From assembly GCA_934255455.1 (NCBI GenBank), contig CAKQNS010000001.1:62001-126000 (forward strand): a stretch of 64,000 nucleotides of DNA, read 5' to 3'. This DNA is from an uncultured Alphaproteobacteria bacterium. GTDB lineage: Bacteria > Pseudomonadota > Alphaproteobacteria > Rs-D84. The translations under genes were made by a program, and so were the position numbers. The notes under the pieces were generated by a model. That model did not search any database. It saw nothing but the letters and a program-made list of their open reading frames with translations, and was not told where the DNA came from. The stretch's first letter is position 1. Every line of letters starts with the position of its first letter. Positions 1 through 7,846 of this stretch are shown piece after piece.

Positions 1-1
1 C

Positions 2-499
2 TTGGAAATGAACACCAGATTACAGGTGGAACACCCGGTCACCGAAATGGTATATGGTGTTGATTTGGTACGCGAACAAATCCGCATTGCGGCGGGTGAA
101 AAATTGGGATATACCCAGGCCAGCATTGTTCCACACGGCCACGCAATTGAATTCCGCATCAATGCCGAAGATCCGGAAAACTTTATTCCAAACCCGGGCA
201 CAATTACATTATATGCGCCATCTGGTGGGTTGGGTGTTCGCGTGGACAGCGCGGTTTACACCGGATACACCATACCGCCAACATACGATTCAATGATTGC
301 AAAATTGATTGTTCATGCACAATCGCGCAGTGCATGCATTATGCGTGCGGCGCGTGCGCTGGACGAATTCGTTATCGAAGGTGTAAAAACCACAATTCCA
401 TTGCAACAGAAATTGTTGAAAAACCGTGATGTTCAAAAATTAAATTTTGATAATCATTGGTTGGAAAACTATCTGAACAATGAAAAAGAAAAGAAATAA
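2..499 (+). CDS. accC: Biotin carboxylase, acetyl-CoA carboxylase subunit AccC (C-terminal part, cut by window edge)
   Basis: This is the last 165 residues of a biotin carboxylase, the ATP-dependent enzyme that carboxylates biotin on AccB in the first step of fatty acid synthesis. The fragment opens with the family signature MNTRLQVEHPVTE, which contains the catalytic-site Arg and Glu, and continues with GHAIEFRINAEDP and the biotin-carboxylase C-terminal domain (IPPTYDSMIAKLI). The N-terminal and ATP-grasp regions lie left of base 1, so the start is not visible. A hairpin with a T-run follows the stop directly, so this looks like the last gene of its transcript, presumably after accB. Confidence is high for the family. 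Propionyl- or pyruvate-carboxylase homologues are a less likely alternative because the chain stops right after the carboxylase domain. Confidence 0.93.
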   Translation: MEMNTRLQVEHPVTEMVYGVDLVREQIRIAAGEKLGYTQASIVPHGHAIEFRINAEDPENFIPNPGTITLYAPSGGLGVRVDSAVYTGYTIPPTYDSMIAKLIVHAQSRSACIMRAARALDEFVIEGVKTTIPLQQKLLKNRDVQKLNFDNHWLENYLNNEKEKK

Positions 500-526
500 A
501 AACGGGGCATTTCGCCCCGTTTTTTC
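498..526 (+). terminator. Intrinsic terminator after accC
   Basis: A short GC-rich stem (CGGGGC paired with GCCCCG) flanked by A-run and T-run follows the accC stop codon. Confidence 0.85.
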
Positions 527-547
527 AAACAGCCAAAGGACGAGATT

Positions 548-754
548 ATGTTAAAAAGTAAAATTCTGACACCGGAAATTATCGAATCTATTGATAATAC
601 AATTCGTCTGATGAAGGAATTGCATTTAGATAATGAACAAGATAAAAAACATATCGCTGGTCGTATTGCGGCATTAGAATGGATTAAGACCGGACAAGGT
701 GGCAAAATTATAGTAAATGTTATCAATGGACCATCAAACGGTCATTGCCAGTGA
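548..754 (+). CDS. Small protein of unknown function (68 aa)
   Basis: I do not recognise this protein. It begins at an ATG eight to ten bases after an AAAGGACGAG ribosome binding site, which supports it as a real gene. The first 50 residues are charged and helical in character (LTPEIIESIDNTIRLMKELH), followed by a Gly-rich turn and a hydrophobic strand (GGKIIVNVING). There is no signal peptide or membrane segment. It sits alone between the accC terminator and a repeat-filled gap. The size and helical character would suit a small cytosolic regulator or structural protein, but nothing in the sequence fixes a role. Confidence 0.6.
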   Translation: MLKSKILTPEIIESIDNTIRLMKELHLDNEQDKKHIAGRIAALEWIKTGQGGKIIVNVINGPSNGHCQ

Positions 755-773
755 AACATTTTTTCACTTACTA

Positions 774-842
774 TCTTTCATTGCTCTCTGCTCTCTTTAT
801 CGTGGCGGAGCGCCAGCGGAGACGGATGCTCTTTGCTCTCTA
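774..842. repeat. Dispersed intergenic repeat cluster 1
   Basis: The gap holds two copies of a GCTCTCT-type module flanking the sequence GGCGGAGCGCCAGCGGAGAC. The same modules recur near 8220, 24410 and 58250, always outside genes. Confidence 0.7.
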
Positions 843-844
843 AT

Positions 845-875
845 AAAAAATGGGGCTTTTGCCCCGTTTTTTATT
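845..875 (-). terminator. Terminator of sspB, symmetrical
   Basis: A GGGGC/GCCCC stem sits between A- and T-runs on both sides and touches the sspB stop codon; it can act in both directions. Confidence 0.8.
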
Positions 876-1332
876 GTCGTTTTTTACGAAATTCATCCAG
901 TGATACAACGCGGCCCGGGTCGGGTACGGTTTCGGCGCGGTCGTCCAGTGGTAATTCCATATCATTGTCGGCGTCGGTAATGCTTTTGGGGTGAAACGGC
1001 AAAATGAAATCAACCGATGGATCCTTGAATTCAACCAGTGCGGAAAATGGTACGCGAATAAAAAATGGCCGGCCGTCAAATGTCAATTGAACACCAAACT
1101 CTTTGTCCGACACATGCAGGTTATTATAAGAATATTGCAACACTATTGTCATAATATCTGGATAACGAATGCGCAAAAAATCCGGCAACACCACGCCCGG
1201 CGCGCGCGTTTTGAATGTTATGAAAAAATGTGTTCCATCGCCCAGCCCATTTACTTGCGCATGAATCAATGCGTCTTTGACAACAGATTTCAATGCGTTA
1301 TCCAACAAAGTTTGATAATCAATTTTTGCCAT
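871..1332 (-). CDS. sspB: Stringent starvation protein B homologue, ClpXP adaptor
   Basis: The 153-aa product matches alphaproteobacterial SspB, the adaptor that tethers ssrA-tagged and some other substrates to the ClpXP protease. Residues 1-115 carry the family pattern: YQTLLDNALKSVV at the N-terminus, then THFFITFKTRAPGV, YPDIMTIVLQY and a core ending in VPFSALVEFKDPSV. The rest is an acidic linker and a short basic tail (VSLDEFRKKR), where the ClpX-binding motif is expected in this family. It lies three bases downstream of recF on the same strand and so is probably co-transcribed with it. The ATG start gives the usual length. Fold and role are well supported; ClpX binding is inferred from the family. 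Confidence 0.88.
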   Translation of the reverse strand: MAKIDYQTLLDNALKSVVKDALIHAQVNGLGDGTHFFITFKTRAPGVVLPDFLRIRYPDIMTIVLQYSYNNLHVSDKEFGVQLTFDGRPFFIRVPFSALVEFKDPSVDFILPFHPKSITDADNDMELPLDDRAETVPDPGRVVSLDEFRKKRQ

Positions 1333-1335
1333 ATC

Positions 1336-2418
1336 TTAATTCTCCGTCGCCAGTATATTATTTATTTCGCCATTTGTGCAAGTGACAAATACGGCGTCGG
1401 GCACATCGGTGAAAACGCCCTGTTCCAGACCCGTTGCCCAAACCTGGGCATCGGCGGCGCCCAGTTCCGCAAACAACCGCGCGCGTGCGGTGGCGTCCAG
1501 GTGGGCGGCGGCCTCGTCCAATAAAATCAGTGGGCGGCGGCCGGTTTTTACATGTATCAATTTTGCATGTGCTAAAATGATATTTAACAATACCGTTTTT
1601 TGTTGGCCCGTGCTGGTCAAATGCGCCGGCAGACGCAGCGCCGAATTAAACACCCCAAAATCGGATTTGTGTGGGCCGTCCAACACCATTTTGTCGCCAA
1701 TCAATTCACGATTGTTTTTCAAATATTCCAGATATTCGCGTTCGGCGGCGGCGGCCGGCGCCCCATCAATCAGCATTTTTTCAACTGTTCCCGTGACCGA
1801 AACCGCGCACCCATCCAGAAAATAATTTAATTCGCCGGCATATTTAATTCGCGCATCGGCAATGGCCACCGCGGTGGCCGCAATTTGATTATCAATGGCG
1901 TTCAACCAATGCACATCGCACCCGCTTTTGATTGCAAATGCGCGTTCAGATAATAATTTTGAAATGCGTGCCACGCGGCCATTGTGCGTGGCATCGAAAC
2001 TGGCAACCAAACGGTCAAAAAAAGCGCGACGGTCGGCGGCACTGTCGACAAATAATCTGTCTTCGCGTGGGGTCAACCACACCATACGCAATTGCGCGCC
2101 CAGTTCCGACAATGTTGCGTTGTCGCCATCAATTCGCGCACGGCGATTTGTATCGCCCGCATTAAAATACACAGATAATTCGGTATCGTCGGACAGAACC
2201 GCAAAAACAGAAAACCCGCCCGCACCATCAAATCGCGCAATGTCGTTATACCCCGCCCCGCGCAGTCCCCGTTCACCGGATAACATTGATACGGCCTCGA
2301 GCACGGCGGTTTTTCCCGCACCATTTGGCCCGGTGATAATAACATTGCGATGCCCGTGCGTTGTAATTCGCCCAGATTTATGATTACGAAAATCGGTCAA
2401 TGTTATTGTTTCAATCAT
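1336..2418 (-). CDS. recF: DNA replication and repair protein RecF
   Basis: RecF is an SMC/ABC-type ATPase that helps load RecA onto gapped DNA with RecO and RecR. The 360-aa chain starts IETITLTDFRNH, has a Walker A motif GPNGAGKTAVLEA near residue 30, and ends with the paired TGQQKTVLLNIILAHA signature and Walker B region LILLDEAAAHLDA, all at positions expected for RecF. The length is ordinary. In many alphaproteobacteria recF lies near dnaN, but here the upstream neighbour is a repeat-filled gap with tRNA-Cys, and the downstream one is sspB, three bases away. This suggests a recF-sspB operon specific to this lineage. Confidence 0.93.
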   Translation of the reverse strand: MIETITLTDFRNHKSGRITTHGHRNVIITGPNGAGKTAVLEAVSMLSGERGLRGAGYNDIARFDGAGGFSVFAVLSDDTELSVYFNAGDTNRRARIDGDNATLSELGAQLRMVWLTPREDRLFVDSAADRRAFFDRLVASFDATHNGRVARISKLLSERAFAIKSGCDVHWLNAIDNQIAATAVAIADARIKYAGELNYFLDGCAVSVTGTVEKMLIDGAPAAAAEREYLEYLKNNRELIGDKMVLDGPHKSDFGVFNSALRLPAHLTSTGQQKTVLLNIILAHAKLIHVKTGRRPLILLDEAAAHLDATARARLFAELGAADAQVWATGLEQGVFTDVPDAVFVTCTNGEINNILATEN

Positions 2419-2471
2419 ACCGCAATACTAGGACATCTGGGGAAAAAGTTCAAATGCAAATTATATATATA

Positions 2472-2556
2472 GAGAGCACTAAAAAGTTCAAAGTTCAGAG
2501 TTCAAAGTTCAAATGAATAAAGCAGTGCGCCGGCGGCGCAATCCATTGCTCTCTAA
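2472..2556. repeat. Dispersed intergenic repeat cluster 2
   Basis: The stretch contains AGAGAGCA, then tandem GTTCAAAGTTCAGAG-type units, then a small hairpin module (GCGCCGGCGGCGC) and TTGCTCTCT. The order matches clusters near 10290 and 16320. Confidence 0.8.
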
Positions 2557-2589
2557 AAATAAAATTCCTGACAAGCAGGAATTATATTT

Positions 2590-2663
2590 TGGAGGCCTGG
2601 GTCGGAATCGAACCGGCATACAAGGATTTGCAGTCCTCTGCATAACCACTCTGCCACCAGGCC
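2590..2663 (-). tRNA. tRNA-Cys (anticodon GCA)
   Basis: Reading the minus strand gives a 74-nt cloverleaf with acceptor GGCCTGG/CCAGGCC, anticodon loop CTGCAAA (anticodon GCA), T-loop GGTTCGATTCC, a U discriminator as usual for tRNA-Cys, and an encoded CCA end. Confidence 0.95.
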
Positions 2664-2755
2664 AAGTTCTGTGAACGCATATTAGGCAAAAAAAAATTGT
2701 AATTCAACAGAAAAATTATATTATAATAAATGCTATTCAGAGCAAGAGAGAATGT

Positions 2756-4108
2756 ATGAGGAAAATATCACTGTTATTACTGTGTTTGGCGCCGTCATTG
2801 GCGTTTGCTGCGCCTGATGATGATTGCGCCACACGCACAACTGTGCCGGCCGAACGTCTGAATTTGCCCCAGGTGGTTGATTTGGGATTGTGTCGTAATC
2901 CGACAACGGCGGCGTCATATATGGCGTTGCAATCGGCACGATTCGCAAAAAATGCCGGGTATGCAAATTATTTGCCAAATGTGTCGGCATCTGCATCGGC
3001 GTCATTACCGTATCGAAACAAAGAATGGGGTGATTGGTCGTATGGCGCATCATTATCGGCATCGTATTTGTTGTTTGATTTTGGCAAACGTCTGGCCGAT
3101 GTAAATCAATTGACGGCATCATGGCGCGCGGCCGGTTTTGAATATGATGAAAATGTTCAAAATTACATATATGGCATAATTGGTGCATACTATAATTTGT
3201 TAAATGCCGACGCCGATGTAAAAAGTGCTGAAAGTCTGCGCACCGTTGCGCAAACCGCGCGTGACACGGCATCAAAAAAATTCAAGGCAGGCTCGGTCGC
3301 CAAGGCCGATGTATTAAAGGCCGAAACCACATTGGCCAGTCGTAATTTGGACCTGGAACGCGCGAAAAACAATCGCGAGATTGCCAAGGGAACCCTGTTG
3401 AGCAAACTGTCGTTTTCGGCAAACCAGAATATTGAAATTGCCGATATGCCGTCGGAATTTGGTCGCGCATCGGAAATTGAAAGCGTTGACGAATTGATAC
3501 GCGTTGCCGAAAAACAGCGCCCTGACCTGTTGCGGGCGGCGGCGAACAAAGATGCCGCGTGGCATCGTCGTAATGCGTCGTTCTTGAAAAATTTGCCCAG
3601 CATTTCGGCATCGGGTTCAGTTTCGTGGAACGACACACCGTCTGAAAATTTCAATGCCGGCAGTGATAAAATCAGTGGCAGCATTGGCATCCGTGCGTCT
3701 ATGCCAATATTTGCGGGTTTTGCAAATATGTATGGCATTCGCCAGGCCCAGGCAAATTATGACGCCGCAATTGAACAGGAACGCGCCACCGGCGATTCGG
3801 CCACATTGGATATATTTACAGCATATCAAAACTATAAAACCGCCCAGACCGTGTTGAAACAGACCGAAACACTGTTGACATCGGCCACAGAAAGTGAACG
3901 CGTCACGGCGGGTATGTACAGGGTTGGTCGTGCAACCATGTTGGATTGGCAAACGGCGCAATCTGAATTGGTTGATGCACAAAAACAAAACAACGCCGCG
4001 AAATATGATTTGTTTACAAAACGTGCGGCGGTTGCATTGGCCATCGGTGAAATCAAGGTGGAAATGGGAAAGGGAGAGAACACAAATGAAGCAGAAACAG
4101 AAGAATAA
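2756..4108 (+). CDS. tolC: TolC-family outer membrane efflux protein
   Basis: The 450-aa product has a cleavable signal peptide (MRKISLLLLCLAPSLAFA) and then the two-repeat, mainly helical pattern of TolC-type outer membrane channels. A segment ending in LFDFGKRLADV is the usual beta-barrel to helix transition of the first repeat, and MPIFAGFANMYGIRQA is its counterpart in the second. Long heptad-rich helices with Gln, Ala and Asn lie between them. The protein forms the exit duct for tripartite efflux or type I secretion. The gene ends inside the macA-type gene (23-base overlap), so the two are translationally coupled and probably work as a tripartite pump with the MacB genes. The symbol is used at family level only. 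Confidence 0.88.
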   Translation: MRKISLLLLCLAPSLAFAAPDDDCATRTTVPAERLNLPQVVDLGLCRNPTTAASYMALQSARFAKNAGYANYLPNVSASASASLPYRNKEWGDWSYGASLSASYLLFDFGKRLADVNQLTASWRAAGFEYDENVQNYIYGIIGAYYNLLNADADVKSAESLRTVAQTARDTASKKFKAGSVAKADVLKAETTLASRNLDLERAKNNREIAKGTLLSKLSFSANQNIEIADMPSEFGRASEIESVDELIRVAEKQRPDLLRAAANKDAAWHRRNASFLKNLPSISASGSVSWNDTPSENFNAGSDKISGSIGIRASMPIFAGFANMYGIRQAQANYDAAIEQERATGDSATLDIFTAYQNYKTAQTVLKQTETLLTSATESERVTAGMYRVGRATMLDWQTAQSELVDAQKQNNAAKYDLFTKRAAVALAIGEIKVEMGKGENTNEAETEE

Positions 4109-5306
4109 TGTGGTGAAAGCCGCGCGCCCGTCGTTTGTGCGTCGCGCATTTCGGTGGATTTGGCGTAAAAAATGGTGGATTATAATTTTGGTCGCCGTTG
4201 TGTGGGGTGCGTTTGCACTGTTTGGTGGCGGTTCCCCAAAAGAAGAACCATTGGCAACATTGCCAATCAACCGTGGTGATATGCGCCAGGTCGTGACCGC
4301 AACCGGTGAAATTCAACCACTGAATACAGTGAATGTTGGGTCCCAGGTATCTGGCACCATTGAAAAATTATATGTTGATTATAATTCCAAGGTGAAAAAG
4401 GGTGATGTTCTGTTGGAAATAGAACCGTCTGTATTACAGGCGCAGGTTGATGAAGCCAAGGCGTCCTTGGTCAGTGCGGAATCGCAGCGCAATTATGCGA
4501 AAAGTGAATATACCCGCAATAAAACACTGTATAACGCCGGGTTTATTTCGCGTGCCGAAATGGAACAGTCTCAAACCACATACGAACAAGCCGAACAATC
4601 GGTCAACCGTATGAAATCGCAATATGATCGCGCGGTCACAAATTTGGGTTATGCAACAATTACATCCCCAGTTGATGGAACAGTTATCTCGCGCGAGGTT
4701 GATGTTGGTCAAACCGTTGCAGCATCATTCCAGACACCAGATTTATTCAAAATTGCCGAAGACCTGTCCCAGATGCAGATTGAAACATCGGTATCCGAGG
4801 CCGACATTGGCGTTATCAAAGAAAGCCAGCCCGTCACATTTACCGTTGATGCGTACCCAGACCAAACATTTGATGGCATTGTGCGCCAGATTCGTTTGTC
4901 GCCAACCACAACATCTAATGTCGTTGTGTACACAGTGGTGATTGATGTTGATAACTCTGATTTGCGTTTGATGCCGGGAATGACCGCATTTGTGACAATC
5001 GTTGTTTCAAATAAAACAGATGTATTCAAGGTGCAAAATGCTGCGCTGGTTTTGCGTAAATTTGATGGCATTGTTGATAATGCAGGTGACGCAACACCAA
5101 ACGACCATCTGGCAATTCAGCGCGACGGAAAGATAATTTTGGTCCCGTATACCAAAGGCCTGGTGACGGCAACCGAAACAGAAATTATTTCCGATGAAAT
5201 TCAAGATGGCGATCGTATTGTTATCGGCCGCACTGGACAAAAATCCACCAACACCACCAACCGTATGGGCGGCGGCCCGGGCGGCCCCGGTGGCGGCCCA
5301 ATGTAG
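4086..5306 (+). CDS. macA: MacA-type periplasmic adaptor (HlyD/RND membrane fusion protein)
   Basis: This membrane fusion protein links the inner-membrane MacB transporter to the TolC channel. I chose the ATG at 4086 because the next residues (KQKQKNNVVK) give a basic cytosolic tail before a single membrane anchor around residues 30-50 (WWIIILVAVVWGAFALFGGG). It is followed by a lipoyl/barrel-sandwich half (TATGEIQPLNTVNVGSQVSG), a helical hairpin of about 75 residues, the second lipoyl half (ITSPVDGTVISREVDVGQTV) and beta-barrel domains. The C-terminus is a Gly/Pro tail (GGPGGPGGGP). It overlaps the tolC-like gene by 23 bases. A terminator separates it from the MacB ATPase gene, so the four genes may be two transcripts. 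Confidence 0.88.
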   Translation: MKQKQKNNVVKAARPSFVRRAFRWIWRKKWWIIILVAVVWGAFALFGGGSPKEEPLATLPINRGDMRQVVTATGEIQPLNTVNVGSQVSGTIEKLYVDYNSKVKKGDVLLEIEPSVLQAQVDEAKASLVSAESQRNYAKSEYTRNKTLYNAGFISRAEMEQSQTTYEQAEQSVNRMKSQYDRAVTNLGYATITSPVDGTVISREVDVGQTVAASFQTPDLFKIAEDLSQMQIETSVSEADIGVIKESQPVTFTVDAYPDQTFDGIVRQIRLSPTTTSNVVVYTVVIDVDNSDLRLMPGMTAFVTIVVSNKTDVFKVQNAALVLRKFDGIVDNAGDATPNDHLAIQRDGKIILVPYTKGLVTATETEIISDEIQDGDRIVIGRTGQKSTNTTNRMGGGPGGPGGGPM

Positions 5307-5307
5307 G

Positions 5308-5341
5308 GATAAAAAACGCACCGCACGGTGCGTTTTTTTAT
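5308..5341 (+). terminator. Intrinsic terminator after macA
   Basis: The stem CGCACC/GGTGCG with a GCAC loop lies between six As and seven Ts directly after the stop codon. Confidence 0.85.
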
Positions 5342-5388
5342 TCGTTTGTCGCCAAAATGCGTGTATAATATATGGCCGAGGGAACAGA

Positions 5389-6111
5389 ATGAAAAAGACA
5401 TCAGAAATCATTATATCGATGCAGGATATTTGTAAAAGTTTTCCTGTGGAACTGGGGGGCGAACAACAGGTTTTGTTTGACATAAATTTTGATGTGCACG
5501 CCCATGAATTTGTTGCAATTATGGGGCCGTCGGGGTCTGGAAAATCCACATGTATGAATATCATTGGCGCGCTGGATACACCGACATCTGGGGTGTATGA
5601 ACTATATGGGCGCGACATTACAAATATGACGGCCGATGAATTGGCGGTTGTGCGAAATGAATACATCGGATTTGTTTTCCAGCAATTTGATTTGCTGTCT
5701 AAACGCAGCGTTTTGGATAATGTGATGTTGCCGTTGATGTATCGCGGTTTGCCCATGGCGGAACGCGTGCGTCGTGCGCGCGAAATGTTGGCTCGCGTTG
5801 GATTGGAAAAATTTGAATCTTATTTGCCAACGCAATTGTCGGGTGGTATGAAACAACGCGTTGCAATTGCGCGTGCGTTGGCGGGGAACCCGAAACTGAT
5901 TCTGGCGGACGAACCGACCGGCGCATTGGACAGTAAAATGGGTAATGAAATTTTGAAATTCTTTACCGAATTAAATCGTGATTTGGGAATAACAATCGTT
6001 ATGATTACGCACGAATTTGACATCGCAAAATATGCCGACCGTCTGATTCATATTCGCGACGGCCGAATAAATTACGATGGCAAAATGCCAAAAACCGACG
6101 ACAAGTTGTAA
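5389..6111 (+). CDS. macB: MacB-type ABC transporter ATP-binding protein
   Basis: The 240-aa ATPase belongs to the LolD/MacB class. It has Walker A GPSGSGKSTCMN near residue 50, Q-loop FVFQQFDLL, ABC signature LSGGMKQRVAIARAL and Walker B LILADEPTGALD, with the H-loop in MITHEFD. The start at 5389 follows a GAGGGAACAG ribosome binding site; an open frame continues upstream into macA but has no site. Unlike E. coli MacB, ATPase and permease are separate genes here, with 12 bases between them. It should energise the adjacent MacB-type permease with MacA and the TolC-like channel to export a macrolide, peptide or lipid-like substrate; the substrate cannot be read from the sequence. Confidence 0.88.
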   Translation: MKKTSEIIISMQDICKSFPVELGGEQQVLFDINFDVHAHEFVAIMGPSGSGKSTCMNIIGALDTPTSGVYELYGRDITNMTADELAVVRNEYIGFVFQQFDLLSKRSVLDNVMLPLMYRGLPMAERVRRAREMLARVGLEKFESYLPTQLSGGMKQRVAIARALAGNPKLILADEPTGALDSKMGNEILKFFTELNRDLGITIVMITHEFDIAKYADRLIHIRDGRINYDGKMPKTDDKL

Positions 6112-6123
6112 TGGGGGTGTAAT

Positions 6124-7341
6124 ATGACTTTTAATGACATTTTCAAAGAATCGTGGTTGTCCATCAGCGGGAATAAAATTCGCTCGTTCTTGACGGTGCT
6201 GGGCATTGTTATCGGTGTTATGGCGGTGGTGATTATGGTCGCCGTTGGCGAAACCGTGCAAAAACAGATTACGGACCAATTTTCATCGCTGGGCACTGGC
6301 ACAATCATCATTCGTGCGGGTGCGGCGCAAACCGGTGGTGTACGCAGTGGTAATCGTCAAACATTGACCATTGATGATGCCGAATACATTGGTAAATTGC
6401 CCGATGTTGCCGCGGTCAGCCCGGTGCAAAATTCTGGTGCCCAGGTTGTATATGGAAACAAAAACTGGTCTACATCAATGATGGGTGTTTACCCCGGTTA
6501 CACCACCGTTCAAAACATAGAAATTGAAAAAGGTGCGTTCTTTGATGCGTCGGCGGTGCGAAATGCGTCTACGTACGCCGTAATTGGCCCCACAACGGCC
6601 GAAGAGTTAGGTCTGCCTGACAATCCTATCGGAACAGTAATTCGCGTTCAGAACACGCCCTTTGTTGTTATTGGCGTGACCAAGGCCAAGGGTGATTCCG
6701 CCATGGGCAGTCAAGACGATATGGTTATCATTCCGATTACCACATTGAAAAAGCGTCTGTCGGGCAGTCGTTTTCCGAATTCGGTCCAGATGATTTCGTT
6801 GAAACTGTATTCCGATGCCGATAATACATTAGTGATTGAACAAATCACACAATTGTTGCGCAGCCGCCATAAATTAAAGGATTCCGATGCCGACGATTTC
6901 CAGATTATGGATATGAAACAGGTTATGGAAACCATGAACACGGTGACTGGCTATATGAAAATGCTGTTGATTGCAATTGCGGCTGTGTCGTTGTTGGTGG
7001 GGGCAATTGGTATTATGAACATGATGTTGGTGTCGGTCGCTGAACGCACGCGTGAAATCGGTATACGCAAGGCCATCGGTGCCCGTGAACGCCAGATTAT
7101 AATTCAATTTCTGTCCGAATCGATTTTGATTTCGTTTATGGGGTCAATGGCGGGGTTGGTGCTGGGCGTTGGCCTGTCCCAGGGCGTTGGACGCCTGTGG
7201 ATGGGATATAATGTTCCATTTTCAATTTGGCCACCGATTTTGGCTGTGTCGGTTGCGGTGATTGTTGGATTGGCGTCTGGTGTCGTACCAGCATTAAAGG
7301 CCGCAAAATTAAACCCAATTGACAGTCTGCGACACGAATAA
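6124..7341 (+). CDS. macB: MacB-type ABC transporter permease (FtsX-like)
   Basis: The 405-aa permease has the MacB/FtsX layout. An N-terminal membrane helix follows a short amphipathic start (WLSISGNKIRSFLTVLGIVI), then comes a periplasmic domain of about 230 residues (MacB_PCD-like, rich in VTKAKGD and MVIIPITTL strands). Three C-terminal helices carry the conserved VSVAERTREIGIRKAIGARE loop and end with ALKAAKLNPIDSLRHE. It lies 12 bases after its ATPase gene and the pair must form the inner-membrane part of a MacAB-TolC type system. A separate half-size ATPase is common in alphaproteobacteria. Confidence 0.88.
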   Translation: MTFNDIFKESWLSISGNKIRSFLTVLGIVIGVMAVVIMVAVGETVQKQITDQFSSLGTGTIIIRAGAAQTGGVRSGNRQTLTIDDAEYIGKLPDVAAVSPVQNSGAQVVYGNKNWSTSMMGVYPGYTTVQNIEIEKGAFFDASAVRNASTYAVIGPTTAEELGLPDNPIGTVIRVQNTPFVVIGVTKAKGDSAMGSQDDMVIIPITTLKKRLSGSRFPNSVQMISLKLYSDADNTLVIEQITQLLRSRHKLKDSDADDFQIMDMKQVMETMNTVTGYMKMLLIAIAAVSLLVGAIGIMNMMLVSVAERTREIGIRKAIGARERQIIIQFLSESILISFMGSMAGLVLGVGLSQGVGRLWMGYNVPFSIWPPILAVSVAVIVGLASGVVPALKAAKLNPIDSLRHE

Positions 7342-7373
7342 AAATGCCGGCATTTGCCGGCATTTTTATTAGA
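7340..7373 (+). terminator. Intrinsic terminator after the MacB permease
   Basis: The near-palindrome ATGCCGGCATTTGCCGGCAT is flanked by A- and T-runs. The same hairpin follows gpsA at 16255. Confidence 0.85.
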
Positions 7374-7620
7374 GAGCAAAGAGCAGATAGCAGAGAGCAA
7401 TGTTTTTATTCCGTCATACCGGCGCCCGGGCCCCGCGGAATTGATAAATTCCGTGGGTGGTACCAGGCCGGTATCCATTGCCCCGCAGGGACTTTACATT
7501 GGATTGCTTCGCTACGCTCGCAATGACAAGATGTTGACTTTATCAAAATCCCCTTCGCTGGCGAAGGGGTGTCCACGCAGTGGACGGGGTAGTGGTGGTT
7601 CCCGCTGGGCACAAATGGTC
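7371..7620. repeat. Dispersed intergenic repeat cluster 3
   Basis: The stretch from the macB terminator to the copy A promoter has no gene. It contains the AGAGAGCA module, a GTCATACCGGCGCCCGGGCC module, a GACTTTACATTGGATTGCTT module ending in GCTACGCTCGCAATGACAAG (also at 8125, inverted), and an inverted repeat around CCCCTTCGCTGGCGAAGGGG. Several parts can fold into hairpins. Confidence 0.75.
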
Positions 7621-7622
7621 AC

Positions 7623-7651
7623 TTGTGTTTTCAACAAAACAATTGTATAAT
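7623..7651 (+). promoter_or_regulatory. Promoter of structured RNA copy A
   Basis: A TTGTGT box and a perfect TATAAT are 17 bases apart. The predicted start point falls at the first base of the RNA's 5' hairpin. Copy B has the same arrangement (TTGTTT, 17 bases, TATAAT). Confidence 0.75.
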
Positions 7652-7658
7652 GTTCGTC

Positions 7659-7836
7659 GCAGTGATGTGTTGTCACTGTGGGGTGTAAGAACCTTGAACT
7701 TATGCATCCGCAGGGATGTAAAAAACTCCAACCGATGTGGTTGGAGGGCTCGTGAATATATTGAATAAACGGCACTATTTCATAAGTTATAGTTCTTAAC
7801 CTCCAACCACCTGAATTTTCTGGTGGTTTTCTTTTT
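7659..7836 (+). ncRNA. Novel structured RNA / attenuator-like leader, copy A
   Basis: About 178 nt that fold into: hairpin 1 (7659-7679) with loop TGTGTTG; a long arm P2 (TAAGAAC 7686-7692 with GTTCTTA 7792-7798) continuing into P3 (AACTTATG 7697-7704 with CATAAGTT 7781-7788); hairpin 2 CATCC-GCAG-GGATG (7705-7718); hairpin 3 CTCCAACC/GGTTGGAG (7726-7746); a mostly unpaired stretch containing GAATATATTGAATAA; and a terminator-like stem AACCACC/GGTGGTT (7805-7828) with a T-run. The second copy at 16627-16803 keeps every stem while changing its bases, and keeps the loop sequences. A small HTH-like gene starts 11 bases after the T-run. The sequence matches no riboswitch or ncRNA family I know. 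It could be a cis-acting attenuator for the gene or an independent small RNA. Confidence 0.75.
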
Positions 7837-7846
7837 GGGGGACGTT

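Noticed and set aside
2472..2556. CRISPR array from the tandem GTTCAAAGTTCAGAG units
   Set aside because: The units are about 12 bases, directly adjacent, with no spacers, and no cas gene is in the window.
7659..7836. Assignment of the cassette RNA to TPP, c-di-GMP, cobalamin, glycine or other common riboswitches, or to 6S RNA
   Set aside because: The conserved loop and junction sequences of these classes are not present, and the hairpin order does not fit.
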